Shown: one piece after another, positions 16,324 through 25,430 of the stretch
Position numbering within the stretch: the first letter of the stretch is position 1
Layout: each line of letters starts with the position of its first letter
The notes under the pieces: model-generated
The model's database searches: none
Seen by the model: only the letters and a program-made list of their open reading frames with translations
Told to the model about the DNA's origin: nothing
Assembly: GCF_018130765.1 (NCBI RefSeq)
Contig: NZ_JAFCJZ010000011.1
Location: forward strand, 62,001-126,000
DNA length: 64,000 nt
Direction of reading: 5' to 3'
DNA from: Bradyrhizobium iriomotense
Lineage (GTDB): Bacteria > Pseudomonadota > Alphaproteobacteria > Rhizobiales > Xanthobacteraceae
Program-made: the position numbers and the translations under genes

Positions 16324-16905
16324 ATGAACCAGCGGAACCTGCTCGAGGTCGACTGGAGCCAGATTCCGGCACCCGCCGATGACGGCGGTGCCGCGCATCT
16401 GACGGGCATGACGCTGCCTCCGATCGGCCTGCTCGCGACCGACGACAGGTCGGTGACGCTGTCGGCGCTTTTGGGGCGGACCGTTGTGTTCGCCTATCCG
16501 CGCACCGGCGAGCCCGGCAAGATCGCGCTGGTGGACGATTGGGACATGATTCCGGGTGCGCGCGGCTGCACGCCGCAGACCTGCGCATTCCGCGATCTGT
16601 TCGCCGAGCTGAAGGCCGCCGGCGCCGCCCACGTGTTCGGTCTCTCAACCCAAAGCAATGCCTACCAGACCGAGATGGCCTCGCGCCTGCATCTCCCGTT
16701 CCCCGTGCTGTCGGACGAGAGGCTGGCGCTGACGCGCGCGCTGAAGCTGCCGACCATGGAGGTCGCGGGCCTGACGCTGATCAAGCGTCTCGCCTTGATC
16801 ATCGACGACGCCAGGATCACGCATGTGTTCTATCCGGTGTTTCCGCCCGACCGGAATGCGGGCGACGTCCTGGACTGGCTGAAGGCCAATCCTGCGAAGG
16901 CCTGA
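16324..16905 (+). CDS. Peroxiredoxin (redoxin/BCP-like)
   Basis: A 193-residue thioredoxin-fold peroxidase. The motif GARGCTPQTCAF places the peroxidatic Cys at 82 and a second Cys at 87, the spacing seen in bacterioferritin-comigratory (BCP/PrxQ) proteins. The flanking HVFGLSTQSNAYQTEMASRL and LPFPVLSDERLALTRALKLP are typical. No signal peptide, so cytosolic. It starts four bases after the smpB stop and is probably co-transcribed. The exact subfamily is uncertain. Confidence 0.88.
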   Translation: MNQRNLLEVDWSQIPAPADDGGAAHLTGMTLPPIGLLATDDRSVTLSALLGRTVVFAYPRTGEPGKIALVDDWDMIPGARGCTPQTCAFRDLFAELKAAGAAHVFGLSTQSNAYQTEMASRLHLPFPVLSDERLALTRALKLPTMEVAGLTLIKRLALIIDDARITHVFYPVFPPDRNAGDVLDWLKANPAKA

Positions 16906-16926
16906 TCCGAGCCCCGATCAGAGGCC

Positions 16927-17601
16927 CTAGTCGAGGTCGGCCTTGATCCTCGCGAACACCGAGCGGAACATGTCGGCGGTCAGCACGCCGGTGTTCGTGT
17001 TGTAACGCGAGCAGTGATAGCTGTCGTACAGCTTGAACGGGCCGGCCTGATGCACCGCGCCGTGGCCGAAGGGGGCTTGCGAGGCCTTCAGCTTCAGCGG
17101 CTTGAGCACGCTGTCGTGCGCAATCCGCCCGAGCGCGACGATGGCGCGCAGCTTCGGCATCGTCTCGAGATTGGCGACGAGGAACTGGCGGCAGGTGTTG
17201 ATCTCGAGCGGCAGCGGCTTGTTCTGCGGCGGCACGCAATGCACCGCATTGGCGATGCGGCAGTCGACCAACTTCAGCCCGTCATCGGGCCGTGCCTGAT
17301 AGCTCCCCTTGGCAAAGCCGTATTCGAGCAGCGTGGCGTAGAGCAGGTCGCCGGCATAGTCGCCGGTGAACGGACGGCCGGTGCGGTTGGCGCCCTGCAT
17401 GCCCGGCGCCAGGCCGACGATCAGGAGGCGCGCGGTGATGTCGCCGAAGGGCGGGACCGGGGCGTTGTGCCACGACGGCTCACGCGCGCGGTTCGCCTGG
17501 CGAAAGGCGACCAGGCGCGGGCAGAGCGGACAGTCTCGATCGGGGACGAGGGTGGGGGGCTGGCGGCTTGACCGTGCCGCCTCACTCCTCGAAGTCGTCA
17601 T
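16927..17601 (-). CDS. Uracil-DNA glycosylase, family 5 (UdgB) type
   Basis: DNA-repair glycosylase that removes deaminated bases; Fe-S containing. A Cys cluster (DRDCPLCPRLVAFR) stands near the N-terminus, the motif GLAPGMQGANRTGRPFTGDY identifies the UdgB branch, and NAVHCVPPQNKPLPLEINTC holds further cluster Cys. The later HCSRYNTNTG segment supplies the catalytic His region. The start at 17601 (MTTSRSEAARSS) is preferred to 17667 because the longer form would overlap the upstream NYN gene by 86 bases instead of 20. Confidence 0.88.
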   Translation of the reverse strand: MTTSRSEAARSSRQPPTLVPDRDCPLCPRLVAFRQANRAREPSWHNAPVPPFGDITARLLIVGLAPGMQGANRTGRPFTGDYAGDLLYATLLEYGFAKGSYQARPDDGLKLVDCRIANAVHCVPPQNKPLPLEINTCRQFLVANLETMPKLRAIVALGRIAHDSVLKPLKLKASQAPFGHGAVHQAGPFKLYDSYHCSRYNTNTGVLTADMFRSVFARIKADLD

Positions 17602-18229
17602 CGCCCCTCGGCGCCATGGTGGTCGCGCGCTGGAGGAACTGCGGGGCGTGGTGGCGTCCCTCACCACGCTCGCCGCGGTCGCGCGGGGCGGGGCGTTCGG
17701 ACGGGTCGCGGCCGAGCTTGGATTGCAGCTCGACGAGGTCGGTGAAGACGTCGGCCTGGCGGCGCAGCTCGTCGGCGATCATCGGCGGCTGGCTGGCGAT
17801 GGTGGAGACCACGGTGACCCGTACGCCACGGCGCTGGACGGCCTCGACGAGGGAGCGGAAGTCGCCGTCACCGGAGAACAGCACCATCTGGTCGATGTGC
17901 TCGGCGAGCTCCATGGCGTCCACGGCCAGCTCGATGTCCATGTTGCCCTTGACCTTGCGGCGGCCGGAGGCGTCGATGAATTCCTTGGTCGCCTTGGTGA
18001 CGACGGTGTAGCCGTTGTAGTCCAGCCAGTCGATCAGCGGGCGGATCGAGGAGTATTCCTGATCCTCGATGATGGCGGTGTAGTAGAACGCCCGGAGCAG
18101 CGTCCCGCGGCTCTGAAACTCCTTCAGCAGGCGCTTGTAGTCGATGTCGAAGCCCAGGGTTTTCGCCGTCGCGTAGAGATTGGCCCCGTCGATGAAGAGC
18201 GCGATCTTGTTGGTAGGAGAAGGTGACAT
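17582..18229 (-). CDS. NYN/LabA-like (DUF88) PIN-fold ribonuclease
   Basis: 215 aa. The PIN-like NYN domain is readable: KIALFIDGANLYATAKTLGF (first acidic site, FIDGANL), then KVKGNMDIELAVDAMELAEH and QMVLFSGDGDFRSLVEAVQR (GDGDF, metal-binding acids). Such proteins are metal-dependent RNases or RNA processing factors. The C-terminal 50 residues are charged and disordered, with Arg/Glu/Gly repeats. It overlaps the glycosylase gene downstream on the same strand, so the two are likely co-expressed. Confidence 0.9.
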   Translation of the reverse strand: MSPSPTNKIALFIDGANLYATAKTLGFDIDYKRLLKEFQSRGTLLRAFYYTAIIEDQEYSSIRPLIDWLDYNGYTVVTKATKEFIDASGRRKVKGNMDIELAVDAMELAEHIDQMVLFSGDGDFRSLVEAVQRRGVRVTVVSTIASQPPMIADELRRQADVFTDLVELQSKLGRDPSERPAPRDRGERGEGRHHAPQFLQRATTMAPRGDDDFEE

Positions 18230-18559
18230 TCAGTTTGCTCGCGTAGTGTGTCGTGATTGATCGTTTATTGTTGGCGCGGCGGCAGCCAGTCGCGCAGTCC
18301 CAAGGTGGCGCCTAAACCCGTCGAATCCGCAAATCCGGAGAAGTCGGGGCAATCAAGGTATAGTTATGGCGGACTCTCAAACACCCGGCGCCGCCCTCGC
18401 TGGCAGCCCGGGAAATCACCCATCCCAGCCCCAATGTGGGGGTACCAGAGCCATTTGGCGAGGCCAAATCACAAATTGGCCTTGCGAAACCGCCTTGGCC
18501 CCTATAACTAGCCCCAATCATCCACATATTTCGTCCCACCCACAACGGAGCGACAGTCC
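18230..18559. promoter_or_regulatory. Divergent promoter region between the NYN gene and rpoZ
   Basis: About 330 bases. Before rpoZ, TTGCGA (18482) and TATAAC (18503) form a possible sigma-70-like promoter with a short 15-bp spacer. A tight hairpin ATTTGGC-GAG-GCCAAAT lies at 18453-18469. The open frames in this stretch are not protein-like. Confidence 0.4.
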
Positions 18560-18952
18560 ATGGCTCGCGTCACCGTAGAAGATTGTATCGACAAGGTCGA
18601 CAACCGGTTTGACCTGGTCCTGCTGGCCGCCCACCGCGCCCGCATGATTTCGTCAGGTTCACAACTAACGGTTGACCGCGATAACGACAAGAACCCTGTT
18701 GTGTCTTTGCGCGAAATTGCCGACACGACCATCTCGCCGGAGGACCTCCGCGAGGAGCTGGTGCACTCGCTCCAGAAGTTCGTCGAGGTCGACGAGCCCG
18801 AGCCGGATACGGTGCCGCTGATCGGTTCCGCCGGCGCCAGCGTCGATGCGGACGATACCGAAGTTGCCGTTGAGCGCATGACCGAAGAGGAGCTCCTGAA
18901 GGGCCTCGAAGGCCTCGCGCCGCCGGAAGAGCAGCCCGAGGAGGACGAGTAA
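18560..18952 (+). CDS. rpoZ: RNA polymerase omega subunit
   Basis: 130 aa. Small RNA polymerase subunit that chaperones beta' and contributes to ppGpp binding. MARVTVEDCIDKVDNRFDLV, LLAAHRARMISSG and NPVVSLREIAD are typical of alphaproteobacterial omega, followed by an acidic C-terminal tail ending in EEDE. GGAG lies eight bases before the ATG. It precedes the ppGpp synthetase/hydrolase gene, the usual pairing. Confidence 0.97.
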   Translation: MARVTVEDCIDKVDNRFDLVLLAAHRARMISSGSQLTVDRDNDKNPVVSLREIADTTISPEDLREELVHSLQKFVEVDEPEPDTVPLIGSAGASVDADDTEVAVERMTEEELLKGLEGLAPPEEQPEEDE

Positions 18953-18991
18953 ATCGTCCCGTCGCAATCGTCGACTTCTTGTGATCATATC

Positions 18992-19026
18992 AAAGGCCCG
19001 AACCGTTGTTCGGGCCTTTGCTTTTG
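18992..19026 (+). terminator. Intrinsic terminator after rpoZ
   Basis: A perfect 12-bp stem (18992-19003 with 19008-19019) with a CGTT loop, followed by GCTTTTG, 39 bases after the rpoZ stop. Confidence 0.9.
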
Positions 19027-19161
19027 TTGGCGTTTTCGTGGTTACCATAGTGTTGTCGGTTGGCGCCGCGCACCTGTCACCGAATTGATCGGACGCGCGC
19101 GCGATCGGAGCTAAGATGTATACAACGGGTCGCCTCATGGCCCGTTTGAAGGCAGGACGGG

Positions 19162-21447
19162 ATGGTATATCGGCGCCGGAGATCAACGCAGATGCAGGCC
19201 GCAACCGAATCGGTTGCCATGGCCCCGACTGCGCCGGTGGTGCGGCCGGCAAAGCCGCGCGCGCGCATGATGCGTCAATATGACCTCGTCGAGCGCGTCA
19301 GGTCCTACAATCCCAACACCAACGAAGATCTGCTGAACCGCGCCTATGTCTACGCCATGAAGGCGCACGGCTCGCAAACGCGGGCCTCGGGCGATCCCTA
19401 TTTCTCGCACCCGCTCGAAGTGGCGGCGATTCTGACCGACCTCAAGCTCGACGATGCCACCATCGTGGCCGCGTTGCTGCACGACACGATCGAGGACACC
19501 GAAGCGACGCGGGCCGAGATCGACCAGATCTTCGGGCCCGAGATCGGCGCGCTGGTCGAGGGCCTGACCAAGCTGAAGCGGCTGGAACTGGTGTCGCGCG
19601 AGGCCAAGCAGGCCGAGAACCTGCGCAAATTGTTGCTGGCAATTGCCGACGATGTCCGCGTGTTGCTGGTCAAGCTCGCCGACCGCCTGCACAACATGCG
19701 CACGCTGGAATTCGTGCCGACGGAATCGCGCCGGCGCATCGCCGAGGAGACGCTCGATATCTATGCGCCGCTCGCGGGGCGCATGGGCATGCAGGAGATG
19801 CGCGAAGAGCTGGAGGATCTGTCCTTCCGCACCCTCGACCCCGAGGCCTATTCGGTGGTGATGCAGCGGCTCGATGCGCTCGCCGAGCGCAACCGCAACC
19901 TGATCGGCGAGATCGAGGCCCAGCTCTCCAACAATCTGCGCCACAAGGGGCTCGGCGCGCGCGTCTATGGCCGCCGCAAGAAGCCCTTCTCGATCTGGAC
20001 CAAGATGGAGCGAAAATCCATCGGCTTCGAGCAACTGTCCGACATCTTCGGCTTCCGTGTCGTCGTCAACGACGTCGAGTCCTGCTATCGCGCGCTCGGC
20101 ATCGTCCACACCACCTGGCCGGTCGTGCCGGGCCGCTTCAAGGACTACATCTCGACGCCGAAGCAGAACGACTATCGTTCGATTCACACGACGGTCATTG
20201 GCCCCGGCAACCAGCGCGCCGAACTCCAGATTCGCACCGAGGCGATGGACCAGATCGCCGAGCGCGGTATCGCCGCGCACGTGTTCTACAAGGAAGGCGC
20301 GGGCTCGCCGACCGAATTCCTCAAGCGCGAATCCAACGCGTTTGCCTGGCTGCGTCACACCGTCGGCATCCTGTCGGAGAGCGCCAATCCCGAGGAATTC
20401 CTCGAACACACCAAGCTCGAGCTGTTCCACGACCAGGTGTTCTGCTTCACCCCCAAGGGCAAGCTGATCGCGCTGCCGCGCCATGCCAACGTGATCGACT
20501 TTGCCTATGCCGTGCATACCGACGTCGGCAACAGCGCCGTCGGCTGCAAGATCAACGGCAAGTTCGCGCCGCTGTCCTCGGAGCTGCAGAACGGCGACGA
20601 GGTCGAGGTGCTAACCTCCGAGGCGCAATCGGCGCCGCCGTCCGCCTGGGAAACGCTGGCAGTCACCGGCAAGGCGCGCGCCGCGATCCGCCGTGCCACG
20701 CGGACCGCCGTGCGCGACCAATATGTCGGCCTCGGCCGGCGCATCGTCGAGCGCCTGTTCGAGCGCGCGAAGATCGAATACGCCGACGACAAGCTCAAGG
20801 GCGCGCTGCCGCGGCTGGCGCGCACCTCGATCGAGGACGTCATGGCGGCTGTGGGGCGCGGCGAGATCAAGGCCTCCCACGTCGCGCGCGCCATGTATCC
20901 CGACTACAAGGAGGAGCGCGTCGCACGCTACGGCATCAAGAAGGGCCTCGCCGCCAAGCTCAAGGAGAAGGCGGCCGAGCCGCCGCGCAGCCCGGTCGCG
21001 ATCCCGATCCGCGGCATCAATTCCGACTTGCCGGTGAAGTTCGCGCCGAATGGCGGCGCGGTGCCCGGCGACCGCATCGTCGGCATCGTCACGCCGGGCG
21101 AGGGCATCACGATCTACCCGATCCAGGCGCCGGCCCTGAAGGATTTCGAGGAGGAGCCGGAGCGCTGGCTGGATGTGCGCTGGGACATCGAGGACACCGC
21201 GCCGCAGCGCTTCCCGGCCCGCATCAAGGTCGAGAACGTCAACGAGCCCGGCGCGCTGGCGCAGATCGCGACCGTGATCGCCGAGCACGACGGTAACATC
21301 GACAACATCAGCATGCAGCGCCGCTCGCCGGATTTCACCGAGACGACGATCGATCTCGAAGTCTACGATCTCAAGCACCTGAGCGCGATCCTGGCCCAGT
21401 TGCGCGCCAAGGCGGTCGTCGCCCGCGTCGAACGTGTTAATGGATAG
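19162..21447 (+). CDS. rsh: Bifunctional (p)ppGpp synthetase/hydrolase
   Basis: 761 aa, the single RelA/SpoT-type enzyme of rhizobia that makes and degrades the stringent-response alarmone. Domains in order: HD hydrolase (ALLHDTIEDTEA, His107-Asp108), synthetase (DIFGFRVVVNDVE; PKQNDYRSIHTTVI), TGS (FCFTPKGKLIALPRHANVID), a helical region, and C-terminal ACT (ARIKVENVNEPGALAQIATV). Both catalytic halves look intact. Starts at 19162 and 19192 are possible; 19162 is closer to a GGCAGGA-type ribosome site. Confidence 0.96.
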   Translation: MVYRRRRSTQMQAATESVAMAPTAPVVRPAKPRARMMRQYDLVERVRSYNPNTNEDLLNRAYVYAMKAHGSQTRASGDPYFSHPLEVAAILTDLKLDDATIVAALLHDTIEDTEATRAEIDQIFGPEIGALVEGLTKLKRLELVSREAKQAENLRKLLLAIADDVRVLLVKLADRLHNMRTLEFVPTESRRRIAEETLDIYAPLAGRMGMQEMREELEDLSFRTLDPEAYSVVMQRLDALAERNRNLIGEIEAQLSNNLRHKGLGARVYGRRKKPFSIWTKMERKSIGFEQLSDIFGFRVVVNDVESCYRALGIVHTTWPVVPGRFKDYISTPKQNDYRSIHTTVIGPGNQRAELQIRTEAMDQIAERGIAAHVFYKEGAGSPTEFLKRESNAFAWLRHTVGILSESANPEEFLEHTKLELFHDQVFCFTPKGKLIALPRHANVIDFAYAVHTDVGNSAVGCKINGKFAPLSSELQNGDEVEVLTSEAQSAPPSAWETLAVTGKARAAIRRATRTAVRDQYVGLGRRIVERLFERAKIEYADDKLKGALPRLARTSIEDVMAAVGRGEIKASHVARAMYPDYKEERVARYGIKKGLAAKLKEKAAEPPRSPVAIPIRGINSDLPVKFAPNGGAVPGDRIVGIVTPGEGITIYPIQAPALKDFEEEPERWLDVRWDIEDTAPQRFPARIKVENVNEPGALAQIATVIAEHDGNIDNISMQRRSPDFTETTIDLEVYDLKHLSAILAQLRAKAVVARVERVNG

Positions 21448-21492
21448 ACGCAACTCGCTTGCGTCCGTCTCTCTGATTTCGTGAGTCCTGAA

Positions 21493-22245
21493 ATGCCCGC
21501 AACTCCGCTCCGCCTCGGCGTCAATATCGATCACGTTGCAACCGTGCGTAACGCGCGCGGCGGCCGCCATCCCGATCCGGTGCGTGCCGCGCTGCTGGCG
21601 ATTGAGGCGGGTGCCGACGGCATCACGGCGCACTTGCGCGAGGATCGCCGGCACATTCGCGACGAGGACATGGCGCGGCTGAAGGCGGAAATCTCCAGGC
21701 CGCTGAATTTCGAGATGGCGGCGACCGACGACATGATGCGGATCTCGCTGGCCACCAAGCCGCATGCGGTGTGCCTGGTGCCGGAGCGGCGCCAGGAGGT
21801 GACGACCGAAGGCGGGTTAGACGTGGTCGGCCAGCACAATGCGCTCGCGCCCTACATCGCGCGGCTGAGCGATGCCGGCATCCGCGTCTCGCTGTTCATT
21901 GCCGCGGACCCCGCCCAGATCGAGATGGCGGCGCGGCTGCGTGCGCCCGTGATCGAGATCCATACCGGCGCCTGGTGCGATGCCGTCGTCGACGGCCACA
22001 CCGACAAGGCCGCGGCCGAATGGCAGCGGATCGTGGCGGGGGTGGCGCTGGCGAGGCAGGTGGGGCTCGAGGTTCATGCCGGCCACGGGCTCGACTATGC
22101 GACGGCGGAGACGATCGCGGCTCTGCCCGAGATCATGGAGCTGAACATCGGCTACTACATGATCGGCGAAGCGCTGTTCGTGGGCCTTGCCGAGACGGTG
22201 CGCAAGATGCGCGCCGCGATGGACCGCGGCCGGAGCCGGGCATGA
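21493..22245 (+). CDS. pdxJ: Pyridoxine 5'-phosphate synthase
   Basis: 250 aa TIM barrel that closes the B6 ring from 1-deoxyxylulose 5-phosphate and 3-amino-2-oxopropyl phosphate. Typical segments are LRLGVNIDHVATVRNARGG, DGITAHLREDRRHIRDED, VCLVPERRQEVTTEGGLDV and EVHAGHGLDYATAE, ending ELNIGYYMIGEALFVGL. ATG 21493 is preferred to the in-frame GTG at 21481. Its TGA overlaps the acpS ATG. Confidence 0.97.
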   Translation: MPATPLRLGVNIDHVATVRNARGGRHPDPVRAALLAIEAGADGITAHLREDRRHIRDEDMARLKAEISRPLNFEMAATDDMMRISLATKPHAVCLVPERRQEVTTEGGLDVVGQHNALAPYIARLSDAGIRVSLFIAADPAQIEMAARLRAPVIEIHTGAWCDAVVDGHTDKAAAEWQRIVAGVALARQVGLEVHAGHGLDYATAETIAALPEIMELNIGYYMIGEALFVGLAETVRKMRAAMDRGRSRA

Positions 22246-22661
22246 TCATCGGCATCGGCTCCGACCTGATCGACATCACCCGCGTCGCCAGGGTGATCGA
22301 GCGCCATGGCGAGCGCTTCCTCGACCGCATCTTCACCGCGGCCGAGCGGGCCAAGGCGGAGCGGCGGGCCAAGAACGAGAAGATGGTGGTGGCGACCTAC
22401 GCCAAGCGCTTCGCCGCCAAGGAGGCCTGCTCCAAGGCGCTCGGCACGGGGATCCGGCGCGGCGTCTGGTGGCGCGACATGGGGGTGGTCAACCTGCCGG
22501 GGGGGCGGCCGACCATGCAGCTCACCGGCGGTGCCCTGGCCCGGCTCCAGGACCTGACCCCGGAAGGATTCGAGCCGCGGATCGACCTGTCGATCACCGA
22601 TGACTGGCCGCTCGCGCAGGCCTTCGTCATCATTTCCGCCGTCCCACGGGCCAAGCCTTGA
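22242..22661 (+). CDS. acpS: Holo-[acyl-carrier-protein] synthase
   Basis: 139 aa. Transfers 4'-phosphopantetheine from CoA to a serine of acyl carrier protein, activating it for fatty-acid synthesis. MIIGIGSDLIDITRV contains the Mg-binding Asp; FAAKEACSKALGTGI holds the second acidic site (F-x-x-KEA). Overlaps pdxJ by ATGA, a pairing common in proteobacteria. Confidence 0.97.
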   Translation: MIIGIGSDLIDITRVARVIERHGERFLDRIFTAAERAKAERRAKNEKMVVATYAKRFAAKEACSKALGTGIRRGVWWRDMGVVNLPGGRPTMQLTGGALARLQDLTPEGFEPRIDLSITDDWPLAQAFVIISAVPRAKP

Positions 22662-22684
22662 CCGTTCGGTGGTCATTTTATAAT
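22658..22684 (+). promoter_or_regulatory. lepB: Possible sigma-70-like promoter for the lepB operon
   Basis: TTGACC (22658-22663) and a perfect TATAAT (22679-22684), with a short 15-bp spacer, at the end of acpS. The following 30 bases are strikingly AT-rich for this genome. It would drive lepB-rnc-era with a leader of about 220 bases. Confidence 0.4.
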
Positions 22685-22910
22685 TCGTTTTATAAATCAA
22701 TATCTTATACAGTTTTGATGCGATCCTTGATTGCGTGGCTCCCGACAACCGTCTAAAAGTCCGCCGACGCAAATCAGGCTGGGCGAATTCGGCTTTACGC
22801 CGGAATTGGCCCTCATTATCAGAATCAGGACAATCTCCTTGCGCCGCGAAGCGATGGGCCGTTCGCGGAAGGGGGGCGCTCTGTGATCGCCGGCCGGAAT
22901 TGAGAGAGCA

Positions 22911-23675
22911 ATGAGCGTGACTTCGGGAACGAAAACTGAGAGCGGCTTCGGCGAAACGATCCGGGTCGTGATCCATGCTCTCCTGATCGCGCTCGTGATC
23001 CGCACCTTCCTGTTCCAGCCGTTCAACATCCCGTCCGGGTCGATGAAGGCGACGCTGCTGGTCGGCGACTATCTCTTCGTCTCGAAATATTCCTACGGCT
23101 ATAGCCACTACTCGATCCCGTTCTCGCCGAACCTGTTCTCGGGCCGGATCTGGGGCTCGGATCCGAACCGCGGCGACATCGTCGTGTTTCGCCTGCCCAA
23201 GGACGACTCCACTGATTACATCAAGCGTGTGATTGGCCTGCCCGGCGACCGCATCCAGATGAAGGACGGGCTGCTCTACATCAACGACACGCCGGTCGAG
23301 CGGCAGCGCATGAGCGAATATGTCGGTGAGGAGCCCTGCGGCTCGGAAGGTGGCGGCATCTCCCGGGTGAAGCGCTGGAAAGAGACTCTGCCGAACGGCG
23401 TGTCCTACGAGACGCTGGATTGCGCCGACAACGGCTACGTGGACAACACCAACGTCTATACCGTGCCGGCAGGCCATTTCTTCATGATGGGTGACAACCG
23501 CGACAACTCGACCGACAGCCGCTTCCTCGGCCAGGTCGGCTATGTGCCGCAGGAGAACCTGATCGGCCGCGCCCAGATGATCTTCTTCTCGATTGCCGAA
23601 GGCGAGCATGCCTGGATGTTCTGGCGCTGGCCGTGGGCGGTGCGCTGGAATCGCTTCTTCAAAATCGTCCGATGA
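22911..23675 (+). CDS. lepB: Signal peptidase I
   Basis: 254 aa inner-membrane protease that removes signal peptides from exported proteins. One N-terminal membrane helix (IRVVIHALLIALVIRTFLF), then the Ser-Lys dyad: Ser44 in NIPSGSMKATLLVGD and Lys105 in DYIKRVIGLPGDR. The GDNRDNSTDSRFLG box is also intact. Short form relative to E. coli LepB, normal for alphaproteobacteria. Its TGA overlaps the rnc ATG. Confidence 0.97.
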   Translation: MSVTSGTKTESGFGETIRVVIHALLIALVIRTFLFQPFNIPSGSMKATLLVGDYLFVSKYSYGYSHYSIPFSPNLFSGRIWGSDPNRGDIVVFRLPKDDSTDYIKRVIGLPGDRIQMKDGLLYINDTPVERQRMSEYVGEEPCGSEGGGISRVKRWKETLPNGVSYETLDCADNGYVDNTNVYTVPAGHFFMMGDNRDNSTDSRFLGQVGYVPQENLIGRAQMIFFSIAEGEHAWMFWRWPWAVRWNRFFKIVR

Positions 23676-24493
23676 AAGACGAAGCCAAGGACATCACGAC
23701 CCAACCGATCGACGCGCAAGCCGTCCCTGAGGGCGAAGCTGCAACCAAGACGCCTGCGAAGAAGAAGCGGGTGCGGAGCAGCAAGGCCAAGGCGGCGGAC
23801 GCGAACGCTGCGCTCGAGGCGCGCATCGGCCACAGCTTCACCGACCCGAACCTCTTGATGCAGGCGATCACGCATGTCTCGGCGCTGAAGTCCGGACGCA
23901 AGCGCGGCGACAGCTATCAGCGGCTGGAATTCCTCGGCGACCACGTGCTCGGTCTGGTCGTCTCCGACATGCTCTATCATGCCTTCCCCAACGCCGACGA
24001 AGGCGAGCTGTCCAAGCGGCTTGCCGAGCTCGTGCGCAAGGAAAGCTGCGCGGACGTTGCCAAGTCGCTCGGCCTGCTCGACGACATCAAGCTCGGATCG
24101 GTCGGCTCCAGTGCGGATGCGCGGCTGCGCAAATCCATTCTCGGCGACATCTGCGAGGCCGTGATCGGCGCGATCTTCCTCGACGGCGGCCATGCCGCAG
24201 CGGCCGAGTTCGTCAGGCGCAACTGGACCGAGCGCATGCACAAGCCGCGGCGTCCGTTGCGCGATCCCAAGACCGTGCTGCAGGAATGGGCGCAGGGCAA
24301 GGGGCTGCCGACGCCGGTTTACCGCGAGGTCGAGCGCACCGGCCCGCATCACGATCCGCAATTCCGCGTCGCCGTCGACCTGCCGGGCCTCGCGCCGGCT
24401 GAAGGTGTCGGCGGCAGCAAGCGCGCGGCAGAGAAGGTGGCAGCTTCAGTGATGATCGAACGTGAAGGCGTTGGCGGCGGCAATGACGGCTGA
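23672..24493 (+). CDS. rnc: Ribonuclease III
   Basis: 273 aa. Double-strand RNA endonuclease for rRNA and mRNA processing. The signature QRLEFLGDHVLGLVVSDML has Gln for the usual first Glu, a variant recalled as common in rhizobia; DICEAVIGAIFLDGG supplies the catalytic acids. The C-terminal dsRBD ends with GGSKRAAEKVAASVMI. A 45-residue Lys/Ala-rich N-terminal extension (KKKRVRSSKAKAADA) precedes the catalytic domain. The lepB-rnc-era order is conserved. Confidence 0.96.
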   Translation: MKDEAKDITTQPIDAQAVPEGEAATKTPAKKKRVRSSKAKAADANAALEARIGHSFTDPNLLMQAITHVSALKSGRKRGDSYQRLEFLGDHVLGLVVSDMLYHAFPNADEGELSKRLAELVRKESCADVAKSLGLLDDIKLGSVGSSADARLRKSILGDICEAVIGAIFLDGGHAAAAEFVRRNWTERMHKPRRPLRDPKTVLQEWAQGKGLPTPVYREVERTGPHHDPQFRVAVDLPGLAPAEGVGGSKRAAEKVAASVMIEREGVGGGNDG

Positions 24494-25409
24494 AGCAAGC
24501 GGCGAGGCGCCTGCCGCGACGCGCTGCGGCTTCGTCGCGCTGATCGGCGCGCCCAATGTCGGCAAGTCCACGCTGGTCAACGCGCTGGTCGGGGCCAAGG
24601 TCACGATCGTCTCGCGCAAGGTGCAGACCACGCGCGCGCTGATCCGCGGCATCGTCATCGAGAACAACGCGCAGATCATTCTGGTCGACACGCCCGGCAT
24701 CTTCTCGCCGAAGCGCAGGCTCGACCGCGCCATGGTCTCGACCGCCTGGAGCGGGGCGCACGATGCCGACCTCGTCTGCGTGCTGCTCGACGCCAAGACC
24801 GGGATCGATGAGGAGGCCGAGGCGATCCTCGCCAAGGCGGCCAGCGTCAATCACGAGAAGATCCTGGTCATCAACAAGGTCGACCTGGTCCAGCGCGAGA
24901 AGCTGCTGGCGCTGGCGCAGGCCGCCAACGAGCGCATGAAGTTCGCCAAAACCTTCATGATCGCGGCGATCTCGGGCGACGGCGTCGACGACATCCGCAC
25001 GACGCTCGCCGAGATGGTTCCGCCGGGCCCGTTCCTCTATCCCGAGGACCAGATGTCGGACGCGCCGATGCGGCAGCTGGCGGCCGAGATTACGCGCGAA
25101 AAAATCTATCAGAAGCTGCACCAGGAATTGCCCTACCAGTCCACGGTCGAGACCGACAAATGGGAGGAGCGCAAGGACAAGTCGGTGCGGATCGAGCAGA
25201 CGATCTTCGTCGAGCGCGAAAGCCAGCGCAAGATCGTGCTCGGCAAGGGCGGCGCCACCATCAAGTCGATCGGCGCGGACTCGCGGAAAGAGCTGATGCA
25301 GATCCTGGACGTGCCGGTGCATCTGTTCCTGTTCGTCAAGGTGCGCGAGAACTGGGGTGACGATCCCGACCGCTACCGCGAGATGGGCCTGGACTTCCCC
25401 AAAGAATAA
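24483..25409 (+). CDS. era: GTPase Era
   Basis: 308 aa. Essential GTPase that binds the 3' end of 16S rRNA during 30S assembly. G1 GAPNVGKST, G3 DTPGIF and G4 NKVD are visible; the C-terminal KH domain has GKGGATIKSIGADSRKEL. The ATG at 24483 overlaps the rnc end; a GTG at 24462 is the alternative. Confidence 0.96.
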   Translation: MTAEASGEAPAATRCGFVALIGAPNVGKSTLVNALVGAKVTIVSRKVQTTRALIRGIVIENNAQIILVDTPGIFSPKRRLDRAMVSTAWSGAHDADLVCVLLDAKTGIDEEAEAILAKAASVNHEKILVINKVDLVQREKLLALAQAANERMKFAKTFMIAAISGDGVDDIRTTLAEMVPPGPFLYPEDQMSDAPMRQLAAEITREKIYQKLHQELPYQSTVETDKWEERKDKSVRIEQTIFVERESQRKIVLGKGGATIKSIGADSRKELMQILDVPVHLFLFVKVRENWGDDPDRYREMGLDFPKE

Positions 25410-25430
25410 CCAAGAAAAGATCGGCATTCG

